Below the pieces are notes generated by a model that searched no databases, was not told the DNA's origin, and saw only the letters and a list, made by a program, of their open reading frames with translations. DNA of 64,000 bases, taken from contig CP026511.1 in NCBI GenBank assembly GCA_004010935.1, forward strand, positions 3,472,001 through 3,536,000, given 5' to 3'. This DNA is from Pseudomonadaceae bacterium SI-3 (lineage in GTDB: Bacteria > Pseudomonadota > Gammaproteobacteria > Pseudomonadales > Pseudomonadaceae). Positions 15,422 through 24,686 of the stretch are shown here, piece after piece. Position 1 is the first letter of the stretch, and the number at the start of each line of letters is the position of its first letter. A program made the translations under genes and the position numbers.

Positions 15422-16432
15422 ATGGACTTGATCTTCCTTGGCACTTCTTCCGGCACGCCGACCAAGGCCCGCAATGTCAGCGGCGTAGCGCTGCTGGAGG
15501 ACAGTGGTAAAGGCTGGTATCTGATCGATTGTGGCGAAGCCACCCAGCATCAACTACTGCATACGCCGCTGACGCTGCATGGCTTGCGAGCCATTTTCAT
15601 CACCCACGTGCACGGCGATCACTGCTACGGCTTGCCGGGATTGCTCGCCAGCGCTGGCATGGCACGGCGCCAGGAGCCGCTGGATATCATCGCTCCGCGG
15701 GCGATCGAAGACTGGATACGTGCCACGCTGGATATGAGCCAGAGCTGGCTACCCTACGAACTGAAGTTTCACGCCACGGAGTCGTTCGACGGCTGGTGCA
15801 GCTCGCAGATGCGCGTCGAGGCCACTGCCCTGTCCCATCGGGTCCCGAGCTGGGGTTACAGCTTTACGGAAAGACGTCCCGATCCTAGCCTCGATGTCGA
15901 CAAGCTCGACCGCGACGGCGTGCCGCGCGGCCCACTCTGGGGCGATTTGATGCGCGGTCAGGACATCGAACATGAGGGACGCACGCTGCGTAGTGAGCAC
16001 TATCTAGTGTTCAGTCGTGCACCGCGTCGTGTCGTTATAGCGGGCGATAACGACCAGCCCGAACTTCTACGCGAGGCCTGCCAAGGCGCGCAACTGCTGG
16101 TCCACGAAGCGACCTATACCCAGGCCATCGCCGAAGCCGGTAAAGCTGATTTCGGCCACAGCACAGCCGCGCAGGTCGCCGCGTTCGCAGCGTCGGTCCA
16201 GCTGCCGCATCTAGTGCTAACGCACTTCAGCGCGCGGTATCAAGGCGCACCGAACAGAGGCTTATCAATAAACGACATCCGGGTGGAGGCAGCAGAGCAC
16301 TTAGGCTCGAACTTGATTTTGGCCGAAGATCTGTTGCGGATCAGGCTGGACAAAGGAGGTCAGCTGCAACGGGTGGAACGGCTTGGCAAAAATGCGCGAG
16401 AAGCAGCCGTGAGCCGGCCAGGCGGCTCGTAG
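15422..16432 (+). CDS. rnz: Ribonuclease Z, 336 aa
   Basis: Metallo-beta-lactamase tRNase Z: MDLIFLGTSSGTPTKARNVS is the family N-terminus. FITHVHGDHCYGLPGL carries the HxHxDH zinc ligands, VIAGDN the ligand Asp, HEATY and FGHSTAAQVAAFA further ligands, and LVLTHFSARY the last His. It cleaves the 3' trailer of tRNA precursors that lack encoded CCA and can degrade other RNAs. The length is close to E. coli RNase BN. No strong ribosome binding site is seen, but the family start is unambiguous. Confidence 0.93.
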   Translation: MDLIFLGTSSGTPTKARNVSGVALLEDSGKGWYLIDCGEATQHQLLHTPLTLHGLRAIFITHVHGDHCYGLPGLLASAGMARRQEPLDIIAPRAIEDWIRATLDMSQSWLPYELKFHATESFDGWCSSQMRVEATALSHRVPSWGYSFTERRPDPSLDVDKLDRDGVPRGPLWGDLMRGQDIEHEGRTLRSEHYLVFSRAPRRVVIAGDNDQPELLREACQGAQLLVHEATYTQAIAEAGKADFGHSTAAQVAAFAASVQLPHLVLTHFSARYQGAPNRGLSINDIRVEAAEHLGSNLILAEDLLRIRLDKGGQLQRVERLGKNAREAAVSRPGGS

Positions 16433-16483
16433 CGTTGGGCGAGGCGGGAAACTATAACGAAGAGCGTAAAGCCAACCACTAAA

Positions 16484-16502
16484 GATAATCTCTATCATTT
16501 AC
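16484..16502 (+). promoter_or_regulatory. Putative Fur box
   Basis: GATAATCTCTATCATTTAC matches 13 of 19 positions of the Fur consensus GATAATGATAATCATTATC, including both conserved half-site cores (GATAAT, ATCATT). It lies 52 bp upstream of the TonB-receptor start, where iron-loaded Fur would block transcription. Confidence 0.75.
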
Positions 16503-16554
16503 ATTTAGTTTACACGCCGCTATCGTCGCCTCCTCTTCCACTGGAGATGACACC

Positions 16555-18672
16555 GTGCCATCAAATGTAACCCGTCTATTGCCGCTGCTCAGCGTGCTTG
16601 CAGCTCCGGCTGTTTACGCACAATCCGCTTCCCCGCTTGAGCTTCCTGCCACCGCAGTAACCGGTGCCCGCGAAGAAGCGAGCTATAAGCCCGAAGAGAG
16701 CAGGACAGCCCTAAAGATTGACGCCCCGCTGCGCGATATTCCGCAGTCGGTCAATGTGGTTCCCCAGAGCGTGCTCAGGGACCAAGGCGCCGATTCCCTC
16801 GAGGATGCGTTGAAGAACGTACCAGGCATCGGCCTGAGCAACGGCGACGGGCAACGCGACCAGGTCACCATCCGTGGCTTCAGCGCCATTGGCGACCAGT
16901 ACATCGATGGCATTCGTGATGACGCGCTTTACTACAGGGACATGTCGAACATCGAGCGCGTGGAGGTGCTCAAGGGGCCGGCGGCAGTACTTTATGGTCG
17001 TGGCTCGTCTGGCGGCCTGATCAACAGCGTGACCAAAAAACCTACATTCACGCCAGAGCAGGAAGTGGGTGTCAGCTTCGACAGCGAAGGAAAACGGCGC
17101 ACTCAGTTCGATGCCGGCTGGGCCGATCAGGAGCAGAAAAACAAGGCGTTTCGTGTAACCGGCGCGCTGGAAGACAGCGACACCTTCCGCGAAAACGGTT
17201 TTCTGGAACGCAAGGCCCTGGCGCCGTCTGCCTACTTCCAGCTCTCCGACGATCTGGAGATCAACCTCGGCGCGTCATATCTGTACGACAAGCGTCTGAT
17301 CGACTTCGGCATTCCGGCACTCAACGGCCGCCCGGTCGATGTGGACCGCGATAAACGCTTCGGTTCTGCCGACGCGGATCAGGACTACACCCGCAGCGAA
17401 GTCTTCTCGCTGACTGCCGGTATCGATTACCGCATCAATGATGCCTTCACACTGAGCAATACCAGCCGCTATTACCATTACGATCTGGACCGCAACAACA
17501 CCCTGGCTCACACTGACGCCAACCGCTTCGTCACTGCCCCGGACGGTACCTTGCTGGTCAAGCTCAAGCGCGGCAATGTGCAGCGTAAAGAGGATGGATG
17601 GTTCAACCAGACCGAGCTGAAACAGAACGCGGTCGTCGCTGGAATGAATCATCAATTGCTTTACGGCGTTGAGTTCGGACGCCAAGAAAAAGACCAGCAG
17701 TTTTTCAACCAAGATGATGTAGCGAGGGTGCCTGTTTACGGCGATGCGCTACAACCGGTGCCGTCTCAGGCCAACCGGAAGACCGGCGACGGTCTCAATA
17801 CGCAAGAAACTACAGGCCTCTACATCCAGGATCTGATCGAGCTGTCGCCACACTGGAAAGCGCTGTTAGGCGTGCGTTACGACGAGTTCGACCAGACCTT
17901 CCGCGACGACCTCAACGGCAAGACTGAGCTGGAGCGTACCGATTACACGCTGAGCCCGCGGGCGGGTCTGGTCTGGCAGCCGGATGACAGGCAGTCCTAC
18001 TACCTTTCGGTCAGCCAGTCCTATCAGCCCTCAGGCGAAATGTTCCAGGTCAGCGCAGCCAACGTGGAACTGGAGCCTGAGGAAACCACCAACTACGAGA
18101 TCGGCGCTAAATGGAACCTGTTGCAGGATCAGCTTACTTTGACCGCAGCGGTATTCCGCCTGGAGCGTACTCAGATCAAGACCACTGACCCAGTCAACCC
18201 GGCCAAGCTGGTACTGGCGGGTGAGCAACGCACTGACGGGTTCGAAACCACCTTCATGGGTCAGGTCTCGGACAACTGGCAGCTCTATGGTGGCTATGCC
18301 TTCCTGGATGCGGAGATCACCAAATCGAACAGCAAGACCAACGGTATTGCCAACGAGGGCCAGGTGCCAACGCTCACGCCGCGCCACAGCGCCAACCTGT
18401 GGGCGGTGCGCTCACTCACTCCCGACTGGCGTGTTGGCATGGGCGCCAACTACGTCGGCAGCCGGTACACCTCGCTGGATAACGAAACCGAGTTACCCGG
18501 CTACACCACATTCGATGCAGCGCTGTTCTATCAGCAAGAGCAATGGGATGCGGCACTGCGCCTGTTCAACGTCTTCGATAAGGAGTACTACGCCTCGGCC
18601 CATGGTTCGGTCGACCTGATTACCTCTGGCGCGCCGCGCACCCTTGAGCTGAGCGCGAACTACCGATTCTAA
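16555..18672 (+). CDS. TonB-dependent siderophore receptor, 705 aa
   Basis: GTG start with GGAG nine bases upstream, then signal peptide (LLPLLSVLAAPAVYAQ). There is no extra N-terminal signalling domain, so it should not drive a sigma regulator itself. The plug domain (IPQSVNVVPQSVLRDQGADS, VTIRGFSAIGDQYIDGIRD, VEVLKGPAAVLYGRGSSGG) is typical of Fiu/FiuA-like catecholate or hydroxamate receptors. A beta-barrel follows, ending in the obligatory aromatic residue (LSANYRF). The upstream Fur box supports iron regulation. Exact siderophore unknown. Confidence 0.92.
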   Translation: MPSNVTRLLPLLSVLAAPAVYAQSASPLELPATAVTGAREEASYKPEESRTALKIDAPLRDIPQSVNVVPQSVLRDQGADSLEDALKNVPGIGLSNGDGQRDQVTIRGFSAIGDQYIDGIRDDALYYRDMSNIERVEVLKGPAAVLYGRGSSGGLINSVTKKPTFTPEQEVGVSFDSEGKRRTQFDAGWADQEQKNKAFRVTGALEDSDTFRENGFLERKALAPSAYFQLSDDLEINLGASYLYDKRLIDFGIPALNGRPVDVDRDKRFGSADADQDYTRSEVFSLTAGIDYRINDAFTLSNTSRYYHYDLDRNNTLAHTDANRFVTAPDGTLLVKLKRGNVQRKEDGWFNQTELKQNAVVAGMNHQLLYGVEFGRQEKDQQFFNQDDVARVPVYGDALQPVPSQANRKTGDGLNTQETTGLYIQDLIELSPHWKALLGVRYDEFDQTFRDDLNGKTELERTDYTLSPRAGLVWQPDDRQSYYLSVSQSYQPSGEMFQVSAANVELEPEETTNYEIGAKWNLLQDQLTLTAAVFRLERTQIKTTDPVNPAKLVLAGEQRTDGFETTFMGQVSDNWQLYGGYAFLDAEITKSNSKTNGIANEGQVPTLTPRHSANLWAVRSLTPDWRVGMGANYVGSRYTSLDNETELPGYTTFDAALFYQQEQWDAALRLFNVFDKEYYASAHGSVDLITSGAPRTLELSANYRF

Positions 18673-18697
18673 ACGCCCTTCGGCTACCCGAAACAAG

Positions 18698-18730
18698 CGA
18701 GGCGCTTGTTGATAAGCGCCTCGTTTTATT
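18698..18730 (+). terminator. Rho-independent terminator of the TonB-receptor gene
   Basis: Perfect 10-bp stem CGAGGCGCTT/AAGCGCCTCG with a 6-base loop, followed by TTTTATT, 25 bp after the stop codon. Confidence 0.85.
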
Positions 18731-18844
18731 AGCGGCCTATGCCACCGTCAGCACTGGTCCGACTTGCAATGATGCGGGCTGCTTAGGGTACGCCTGAAAA
18801 ACAATGACGGCCTGAAGAACAGCCGCGACTGCAACGCTCTACGG

Positions 18845-21800
18845 TCAAGCCTCCACCTGGCTCCACTGCTTGTTCAAGCGCTTGTCCGATACCGCCATCT
18901 TCGTGCCCAGCTGCTGGGCCCAGAGCGACACGCGATACTCCTCCAGCATCCAGCGGTACAGCACCAGTTCCGGATCGCGCTTGCCTTCCTGCTGATGCTT
19001 TTTCAACCGCGCCTGGTACTGCTCCCAGTAGCCAGCCAATTCGCCGGACCACACCCGATCGCGCTGCAGCTGCGCGCCGATCTTCTCAAAGCGCTGTTCG
19101 ACGGCTTTGAGATAGCGCGGGTATTCCTTGAGCCATTCGCCCGGTGTTTCGCGAACGAAGCCGGGATAGACCAGATTGCCCAGCTGCGCCTTGATGTCGT
19201 TGAGCGCGACCGCCTGAGCAAGGTCGATCTTGCCCTTGAAGCGCTTCTGCAGGCCATGCCAGAGCTTGAGGATGTCCAGCGTCAGGCGGGCCAGACGCTC
19301 AGCATGGGTCGCCCAGTCGCCACGCTTGCGTTCCGCCAATGACGCAAGCGCAGCACCATCGCGTGGCAGTTGCGCTTCGCCGTCGAGGATGCAGCTGTCG
19401 AGGCTGGCCAGAAGGATGTCCTCGACCAGCGCATCGATCTTGCCCATGTCGCGGTACAACAACGCCAGTTCGGTCAGTCCCGGCAGCTTGTTGCGCAAGT
19501 ACTTGGCCGGTTCGGCCAGTTGCTGCAGCAGCAGTCGTTGCAGGGCGCGGCGGTGCTGATAGTCGGCTTCGGCCTGGGTCGGGAAGCGGCCTTCTTTGAC
19601 CACCCCGCCTTCTTCCACCAGTGCCGGGTAAACCGTCATGGACAGCCCCGCCATTTTCGCCTGGGCTTTTTCCGCCACCTGGGCGAAGCCCTTGGCCTCC
19701 ACCGGTTTCTGTTCAGCCTTTTGCTGCGGGGGCGCCAGCGCGGCCTGGCTAGCTTCATTGAAGCGTGCGGTCAGCTCGGCAAGATCACGACCTTCACCAA
19801 GAAACTTGCCGCGTGCGTCCACCACCTCAATGTTCATCTTCAGATGACTTTCCAGGCCCGCTGCGGCTTCGGCCCAGGCCTCGTCCGGAACCCGTGCGCC
19901 GGTCATGCGCAGCAGCTCGCGACCCAGCGCCTCAGGCAGCGCGCCTTCCGCAAAGCTGACTTTCGAGAGTGCCGCCTTGACGAAGTCGGGCACCGGCACG
20001 AAGTTCTTGCGGATCGCTTTCGGCAGGTTGCGCACCAGCGCCACCGCCTTTGCCTCGATCAGCCCTGGCACCAGCCAGCCCAGCCGTTCGCTGCGCAACT
20101 GCGGCAGCAATGGCGCCGGCACACGCAGAGTCACGCCGTCGCGCGGATGGTTGGGTTCGAAATGGTACTCCAGCGGCAGTTGCAGCTCGCCGATGCGCAG
20201 ATGATCCGGATACATCGCCGCAGTGACTTCGCTGGCGTCACGCGCCAGCACGTCTTCGTCGCGCATGATCAGCAGCTGCGGATCGTTGACACTCTCGCGC
20301 TTGTACCAGCTTTCGAAACTGGCGGTCTGGTAAATGTCCTGCGGCACGCGCGCGTCGTAATAAGCGAACAGCGTGTCTTCATCGGCAATGATGTCCCGCC
20401 GCCGGGCCTTGGCTTCCAGTTCGTCGAACAGCTCTAGCAGCTCGCGGTTGGCGGTGAGTGCCTTGGCGCGACTGTGCATCTCCCCGCGCACCAGTCCTTC
20501 GCGAATGAACAGCTCCCGTGCGGCAGGCGGGTCGATAGGCCCGAAATGCACCGGGCGCCGCGCCACCACGATCATGCCGTACAGGGTGACCTGCTCGAAG
20601 GCCACCACCTGGCCGCGCTTCTTCTCCCAGTGCGGCTCGAAGTGGTTGGTCTTGATCAGGTGCTTGGCCAGCGGCTCGATCCAGTCCGGCTCGATCTTCG
20701 CCACCATGCGGGCGAACAGCTTGGTGGTTTCGACCAGTTCCGCCGCCATGATCCAGTTGGGCTTCTTGCGCCCGATGACGCTGGACGGGTGCACCCAGAA
20801 ACGTCGCTGGCGGGCACCCAGGAAGTCGCCCTCCTCGGTCTTGTGGCCGACCTGGCTGAGCAGGCCGGACAGGATCGCCTTATGCACGGCCGCGTAACTT
20901 TTGGCCTTCTGCGCAGCCTCGTTGGCTTCGGCTTGCTCGGCCAGCTTGACGTTGACCTTCTTATCCTTCGTCAGGGCTGGTCTGTCGGTGGAAGAGGCTT
21001 CGCCGTCTTCCACCCTACGTGGGGCTGCAGTTTGCGCGGGCTTCGCATGATCGGCAGCAAGCTGGCTCCTACGGTTGTTCGCGTTATCGTTGAGCTTCAA
21101 CTCCCGCACGATAAGTGTCAGTTGCCGATGCGCATCACGCCACTCACGAAGGCGGAGATAGTTGAGAAAATTCTTCCGGCACCAAGTGCGCAACGGATTG
21201 GAACCCAGCGCCTGGCGCTGTTCCTCGAAGCCGCGCCAGATATTGATCAGCGCGGCGAAGTCAGAATCCGGGTCTTTCCACTGCGCATGGGCCTGATCGG
21301 CCTGTTGTTGGCGGTCGGCTGGTCGCTCGCGCACGTCTTGCACCGACAGCGCACTGGCAACGATCAGCACCTCGGCCATGCTGCCCAGCTGCGCCGCTTC
21401 GAGCAGCATGCGGCCCAGGCGCGGGTCGATGGGCAAACGCGCCAGCTGTCGGCCCAGCGGTGTCAGCTGGTTTTCGCGATTGACCGCTGACAGTTCCTGC
21501 AGCAGGTTGAAGCCATCGCTGATCGCCCTGCCATCCGGCGGTTCGATAAAGGGGAAATCCTCGATCTGACCAAGGCGCAGATGCAGCATCTGCAGGATGA
21601 CCGCCGCGAGGTTGGTGCGCAGGATCTCCGGATCGGTGAATTCCGGCCGACCGAGAAAATCCTCCTCGCTGTAGAGGCGAATACAGATGCCTGGCTCGAC
21701 CCGCCCGCAACGGCCTTTGCGCTGGTTGGCGCTGGCCTGGGACACAGCCTCGATGGGCAGACGCTGCACTTTTGCGCGATAGCTGTAGCGGCTGATGCGC

Positions 21801-22942
21801 GCCGTGCCCGAATCGATCACGTAACGGATACCGGGCACGGTCAATGACGTCTCAGCCACGTTGGTTGCCAGTACGATCTTGCGACCGGCCGCGGGGCGGA
21901 AGATTTTCTGCTGCTCGGCCGGAGTCAAACGCGCATACAGCGGCAGCACCTCGGTGAACTTCAGGTTGGCCTTGCGCAGCACTTCGGCGGCATCGCGGAT
22001 CTCGCGCTCACCGGGCAGAAACACCAGCACATCGCCAGGACGCTTGCCGATGCTTTTTTCATGCGCCTCGATTTCGTCCAGCGACGCCAGAATGCCTTGG
22101 TCGACAGTAAGATCGTCCTCGACCCGGTTGCCGTCCTCGTCAGTCTCAGCAGCCAGCGGGCGATACCAGGTTTCGACCGGGAAGGTTCGGCCGGACACCT
22201 CGACGATGGGCGCGCCATTAAAGTGCTCGCTGAAGCGCTGCAGATCGATGGTCGCCGAGGTGATGATGACCTTGAGATCCGGCCGCCGTGGCAGCAAGGT
22301 CTTGAGGTAGCCGAGCAGGAAATCGATGTTGAGGCTGCGTTCGTGGGCCTCGTCGACAATGATCGTGTCGTAGCGCTCAAGGAAACGGTCGTGCTGGGTT
22401 TCGGCCAGCAGGATGCCGTCGGTCATCAGCTTGATCAGCGAGCTGTCTTTGCTCTGGTCCTCGAAGCGGACCTGATAACCCACCAGCTCACCCAATGGCG
22501 TGCCGATTTCCTCGGCTACCCGCGTCGCGACGCTGCGTGCAGCCAGTCGGCGCGGCTGGGTATGACCGATCAGCCCGTGAACACCACGGCCGATTTCCAG
22601 GCAGATCTTCGGCAACTGGGTGGTCTTGCCAGAACCCGTTTCCCCAGCGATCACCAACACCTGGTGCTTTTCCAACGCGGCCTTGATCTCCTCGCGCTTG
22701 GCGGCAATCGGCAGGCTGTCGTCGTAGCGCATGGTCGGCACGCTCTGCCGCCGCGCCTCGGCCTTGGCGGCAGAGGCGTGGAAACGTTCGAGCCACTGGG
22801 CGAGGCGCTCGTCTTCGAGCGGTGCATCGCCAACTTTCTTGCGCAGGTCATGCAGCTGACGCCGCAAGCGATGGCGATCGGCGTACATCGCCTGGTCGAG
22901 GTTTTTCAGGAGTTGATCAAAGGCGGGCGTTGCGTCGGTCAT
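18845..22942 (-). CDS. hrpA: ATP-dependent RNA helicase HrpA, 1365 aa
   Basis: DEAH-box helicase: Walker A VIAGETGSGKTTQLPK, DEAH in IIVDEAHERSLNIDFL, SAT in VIITSATIDLQRFSEHF, motif VI QRKGRCGRVEPG, then the HA2/OB region and the long DUF3418 C-terminus. E. coli HrpA has about 1300 residues and rescues stalled ribosomes on mRNA. The start MTDATPAFDQLL is chosen by family match. Residues about 620-655 (RRSQLAADHAKPAQ onward) are an insertion encoded by REP-type palindromes. The mobile element begins 34 bp upstream of the start, so the native promoter may be displaced. Confidence 0.93.
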   Translation of the reverse strand: MTDATPAFDQLLKNLDQAMYADRHRLRRQLHDLRKKVGDAPLEDERLAQWLERFHASAAKAEARRQSVPTMRYDDSLPIAAKREEIKAALEKHQVLVIAGETGSGKTTQLPKICLEIGRGVHGLIGHTQPRRLAARSVATRVAEEIGTPLGELVGYQVRFEDQSKDSSLIKLMTDGILLAETQHDRFLERYDTIIVDEAHERSLNIDFLLGYLKTLLPRRPDLKVIITSATIDLQRFSEHFNGAPIVEVSGRTFPVETWYRPLAAETDEDGNRVEDDLTVDQGILASLDEIEAHEKSIGKRPGDVLVFLPGEREIRDAAEVLRKANLKFTEVLPLYARLTPAEQQKIFRPAAGRKIVLATNVAETSLTVPGIRYVIDSGTARISRYSYRAKVQRLPIEAVSQASANQRKGRCGRVEPGICIRLYSEEDFLGRPEFTDPEILRTNLAAVILQMLHLRLGQIEDFPFIEPPDGRAISDGFNLLQELSAVNRENQLTPLGRQLARLPIDPRLGRMLLEAAQLGSMAEVLIVASALSVQDVRERPADRQQQADQAHAQWKDPDSDFAALINIWRGFEEQRQALGSNPLRTWCRKNFLNYLRLREWRDAHRQLTLIVRELKLNDNANNRRSQLAADHAKPAQTAAPRRVEDGEASSTDRPALTKDKKVNVKLAEQAEANEAAQKAKSYAAVHKAILSGLLSQVGHKTEEGDFLGARQRRFWVHPSSVIGRKKPNWIMAAELVETTKLFARMVAKIEPDWIEPLAKHLIKTNHFEPHWEKKRGQVVAFEQVTLYGMIVVARRPVHFGPIDPPAARELFIREGLVRGEMHSRAKALTANRELLELFDELEAKARRRDIIADEDTLFAYYDARVPQDIYQTASFESWYKRESVNDPQLLIMRDEDVLARDASEVTAAMYPDHLRIGELQLPLEYHFEPNHPRDGVTLRVPAPLLPQLRSERLGWLVPGLIEAKAVALVRNLPKAIRKNFVPVPDFVKAALSKVSFAEGALPEALGRELLRMTGARVPDEAWAEAAAGLESHLKMNIEVVDARGKFLGEGRDLAELTARFNEASQAALAPPQQKAEQKPVEAKGFAQVAEKAQAKMAGLSMTVYPALVEEGGVVKEGRFPTQAEADYQHRRALQRLLLQQLAEPAKYLRNKLPGLTELALLYRDMGKIDALVEDILLASLDSCILDGEAQLPRDGAALASLAERKRGDWATHAERLARLTLDILKLWHGLQKRFKGKIDLAQAVALNDIKAQLGNLVYPGFVRETPGEWLKEYPRYLKAVEQRFEKIGAQLQRDRVWSGELAGYWEQYQARLKKHQQEGKRDPELVLYRWMLEEYRVSLWAQQLGTKMAVSDKRLNKQWSQVEA
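20987..21014. repeat. Palindromic repeat inside hrpA (GGTGGAAG/CTTCCACC)
   Basis: Inverted arms GGTGGAAG (20987-20994) and CTTCCACC (21007-21014) with partly pairing interior, followed by CTACG. It has the form of dispersed intergenic palindromes of pseudomonads, but here it lies in frame in hrpA, encoding part of RRVEDGEASSTDR. Confidence 0.65.
21049..21074. repeat. REP element inside hrpA
   Basis: The 26-bp REP-like sequence begins GATCGGCAGCAAGCTGG and ends CTCCTACGG. It shares all but a few bases with the right-hand REP in lhr (46161-46186). Read on the coding strand it gives RRSQLAAD, in frame with hrpA. Confidence 0.75.
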
Positions 22943-22976
22943 GGACAGCCGTAAGCGATAGCGTGAAGGCCGCGAT

Positions 22977-22991
22977 TGTCGCAGATTTGGC
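22977..22991 (+). other. Candidate att core, left (15-bp direct repeat)
   Basis: TGTCGCAGATTTGGC, identical to 30460-30474 and in the same orientation. It lies 34 bp upstream of the hrpA ATG. Confidence 0.7.
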
Positions 22992-23026
22992 ATGGATGTG
23001 GTGGGTCCCCAGGAACCACGCGGACT

Positions 23027-23045
23027 CCAGCAATCATGGGCCTTC
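23027..23045 (+). repeat. Inner 19-bp direct repeat, left copy
   Basis: CCAGCAATCATGGGCCTTC, identical to 30423-30441 in the same orientation. It lies 35 bp inside the left 15-bp repeat and 15 bp before the iterons. It is an alternative candidate for the crossover core. Confidence 0.75.
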
Positions 23046-23060
23046 ACGAAGCTACACTCA

Positions 23061-23089
23061 GTCACAACCCAGTCACAAGTCGGTCACAA
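23061..23089 (+). repeat. Three GTCACAA iterons, left end
   Basis: GTCACAA at 23061, 23072 and 23083, a strict 11-bp period that places all copies on one face of the helix. The matching set at the right end has the same period and orientation. Likely integrase arm-type sites; the integrase start follows at 23102. Confidence 0.8.
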
Positions 23090-23101
23090 GTTCAGGTCGT
23101 T

Positions 23102-24538
23102 TTGGCCTCTCCTTGGCACTTCAGGAAGCAGGGCGTTTATCAGTTGAGGGTCCGACCCAAGGGCTCCACTGTGGCATCCTGTACTGTCTCGCTCCGCACT
23201 ACCGACCGACCTACCGCAATGACCACCAGTAAGCAGCTCCAGACGTCTCTCAGGGCCTTCCACCTCGACAATCCCGACTCGACATGGCCTGAGCTACGCG
23301 ACCACCTTCGGTCCATAGCTGAGGACCTCCTGGCGACTCCTACAGAGTGGGAATTGTTGGATGTCATGGGTCTGACTTACTCGGACCTCAATGATGACCT
23401 GGGGCGAATCGCGTCGACTGCCGCTCTGACCGTCCCTCAGACCAAAGGGGTGATTATGGCGAGGCAGATCATGCAGGCGGCTGAGCGGAGGCTGGGAGGT
23501 GACCCAAGGCAGCTGGTGAAGTTAATAGACAAAATAGATAGGGAGTCCGATCGTGATAGCCTCAAGGCATCACCTGTTTCCCTATCTGTAAGTCCACCTC
23601 AGGCTCCACCTCAAGCCCTTCCTCCAGTCCGCTTCGAGTCCCTCGCTGAGTCCTACCGAAACGAGCACCGGGCGAACACCAAGCCGAGTAGCTTCACGGA
23701 AATCAGCTATTGCCATGGCACCCTCTCGGAGGCTCTTGGCGATCTGGACATGAGGACCCACACACGGGCCCATCTCATTGCCCTTCGGGAGACGCTCTCG
23801 GAGACCCGGCGTCCGATTAGTGTGAACAACCTGCTAACCAAGCTCTCCACGGTCCTCAGCTGGGCTGTGAGCAACGATCTGATTCCCAAGGCATACACCC
23901 AGAACCTCAAGTACAAGAAGGGCGCAGAGAGCACCAGAAAGGCGTTCACTCAGGAGCAGATAGCTACTCTGATGGCCCACGTTAACAACCTCCCGGCTGA
24001 CTCTTGGAAGCGATGGGCTTTGTCCCTGGGAGTCATCACCGGGGCAAGGCTGAATGAATACGCCCAGCTGACCAAAGAGGACATACGCAAAGAGGGGGAT
24101 GTCTGGGTTCTCGACATCAACGACAACAACGGTAAGGAACTCAAGACGGCTCAGTCCAAGAGGCTCGTTCCGTTGACCGATGGGGCCTATGGGTTCGACC
24201 TGGGGGCCTTCCTGCGCTTCGTTGAGAACTCCGAGGGGGATACTGTGCTGGGCGTGAACTACCGCCTTGCTGGTCGAGGGCTTAACTTCGCTCTACGGGA
24301 CATCCTGAGCAACGATGATCCCGATCTGACCCTTCACTCACTGCGGCACTCAATCACGTCCCTGCTGCAAGCTGAGGGGGTCCCAGTGGCGTACGTACAG
24401 GCGATCCTTGGGCAGTCATCGGGCACCCTGGCGTTTGATACATATGGCTCCGGGGTTCCAGTCGATAGGCTGGCTGTAATTCTGAAAGAGAAACTCCCGG
24501 TTTATGCCCTCACCGGTCCTGCTGACGAGCCTCGATAG
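23102..24538 (+). CDS. int: Tyrosine recombinase (element integrase), 478 aa
   Basis: The TTG at 23102 gives the family N-terminus MASPWHFRKQGVYQLRVRPK followed by SLRTTDRPTAM, with AGG upstream. Longer open frame upstream runs through the iterons and repeats and is unlikely to be coding. A SAM-like core-binding region (FESLAESYRNEHRANTKPSS) precedes the catalytic domain: Arg316 in TGARLNE, His412-x-x-Arg415 in HSLRHS, and Tyr448 in DTYGSG. The usual second His (LGHxS) is Gln here (ILGQSSG), an allowed but unusual change. It should integrate and, with help, excise the element. Confidence 0.9.
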   Translation: MASPWHFRKQGVYQLRVRPKGSTVASCTVSLRTTDRPTAMTTSKQLQTSLRAFHLDNPDSTWPELRDHLRSIAEDLLATPTEWELLDVMGLTYSDLNDDLGRIASTAALTVPQTKGVIMARQIMQAAERRLGGDPRQLVKLIDKIDRESDRDSLKASPVSLSVSPPQAPPQALPPVRFESLAESYRNEHRANTKPSSFTEISYCHGTLSEALGDLDMRTHTRAHLIALRETLSETRRPISVNNLLTKLSTVLSWAVSNDLIPKAYTQNLKYKKGAESTRKAFTQEQIATLMAHVNNLPADSWKRWALSLGVITGARLNEYAQLTKEDIRKEGDVWVLDINDNNGKELKTAQSKRLVPLTDGAYGFDLGAFLRFVENSEGDTVLGVNYRLAGRGLNFALRDILSNDDPDLTLHSLRHSITSLLQAEGVPVAYVQAILGQSSGTLAFDTYGSGVPVDRLAVILKEKLPVYALTGPADEPR

Positions 24539-24552
24539 CAAAACTACTGTCG

Positions 24553-24686
24553 TGCTGGAGGCCACCATTTCCTTCGGCTCGCTGATCAAGGGAATCGAAC
24601 CGCAGACACGCTACATGGATCGCCAAGCCCAGTATTCGCAGGTGTTGAAGCACCTGGAGACTGGACGTTATGTGTACCTGTTGTAG
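24553..24686 (+). other. Short open segment after int, possible gene remnant
   Basis: An open segment from GTG 24553 reads VLEATISFGSLIKGIEPQTR and on to GRYVYLL with a TAG at 24686. It has host-like codon use, but no ribosome binding site and no recognised family. It may be the 3' scrap of a lost gene. Confidence 0.3.

Noticed and set aside
23061..23089. CRISPR-like short repeats (GTCACAA)
   Set aside because: Repeats of 7 bp with 4-bp gaps are far too short; the matching set at the other end identifies them as iterons of the element.
22976..23101. N-terminal extension of the integrase
   Set aside because: The open frame continues upstream through the att repeat and iterons, but the family N-terminus begins at the TTG at 23102.
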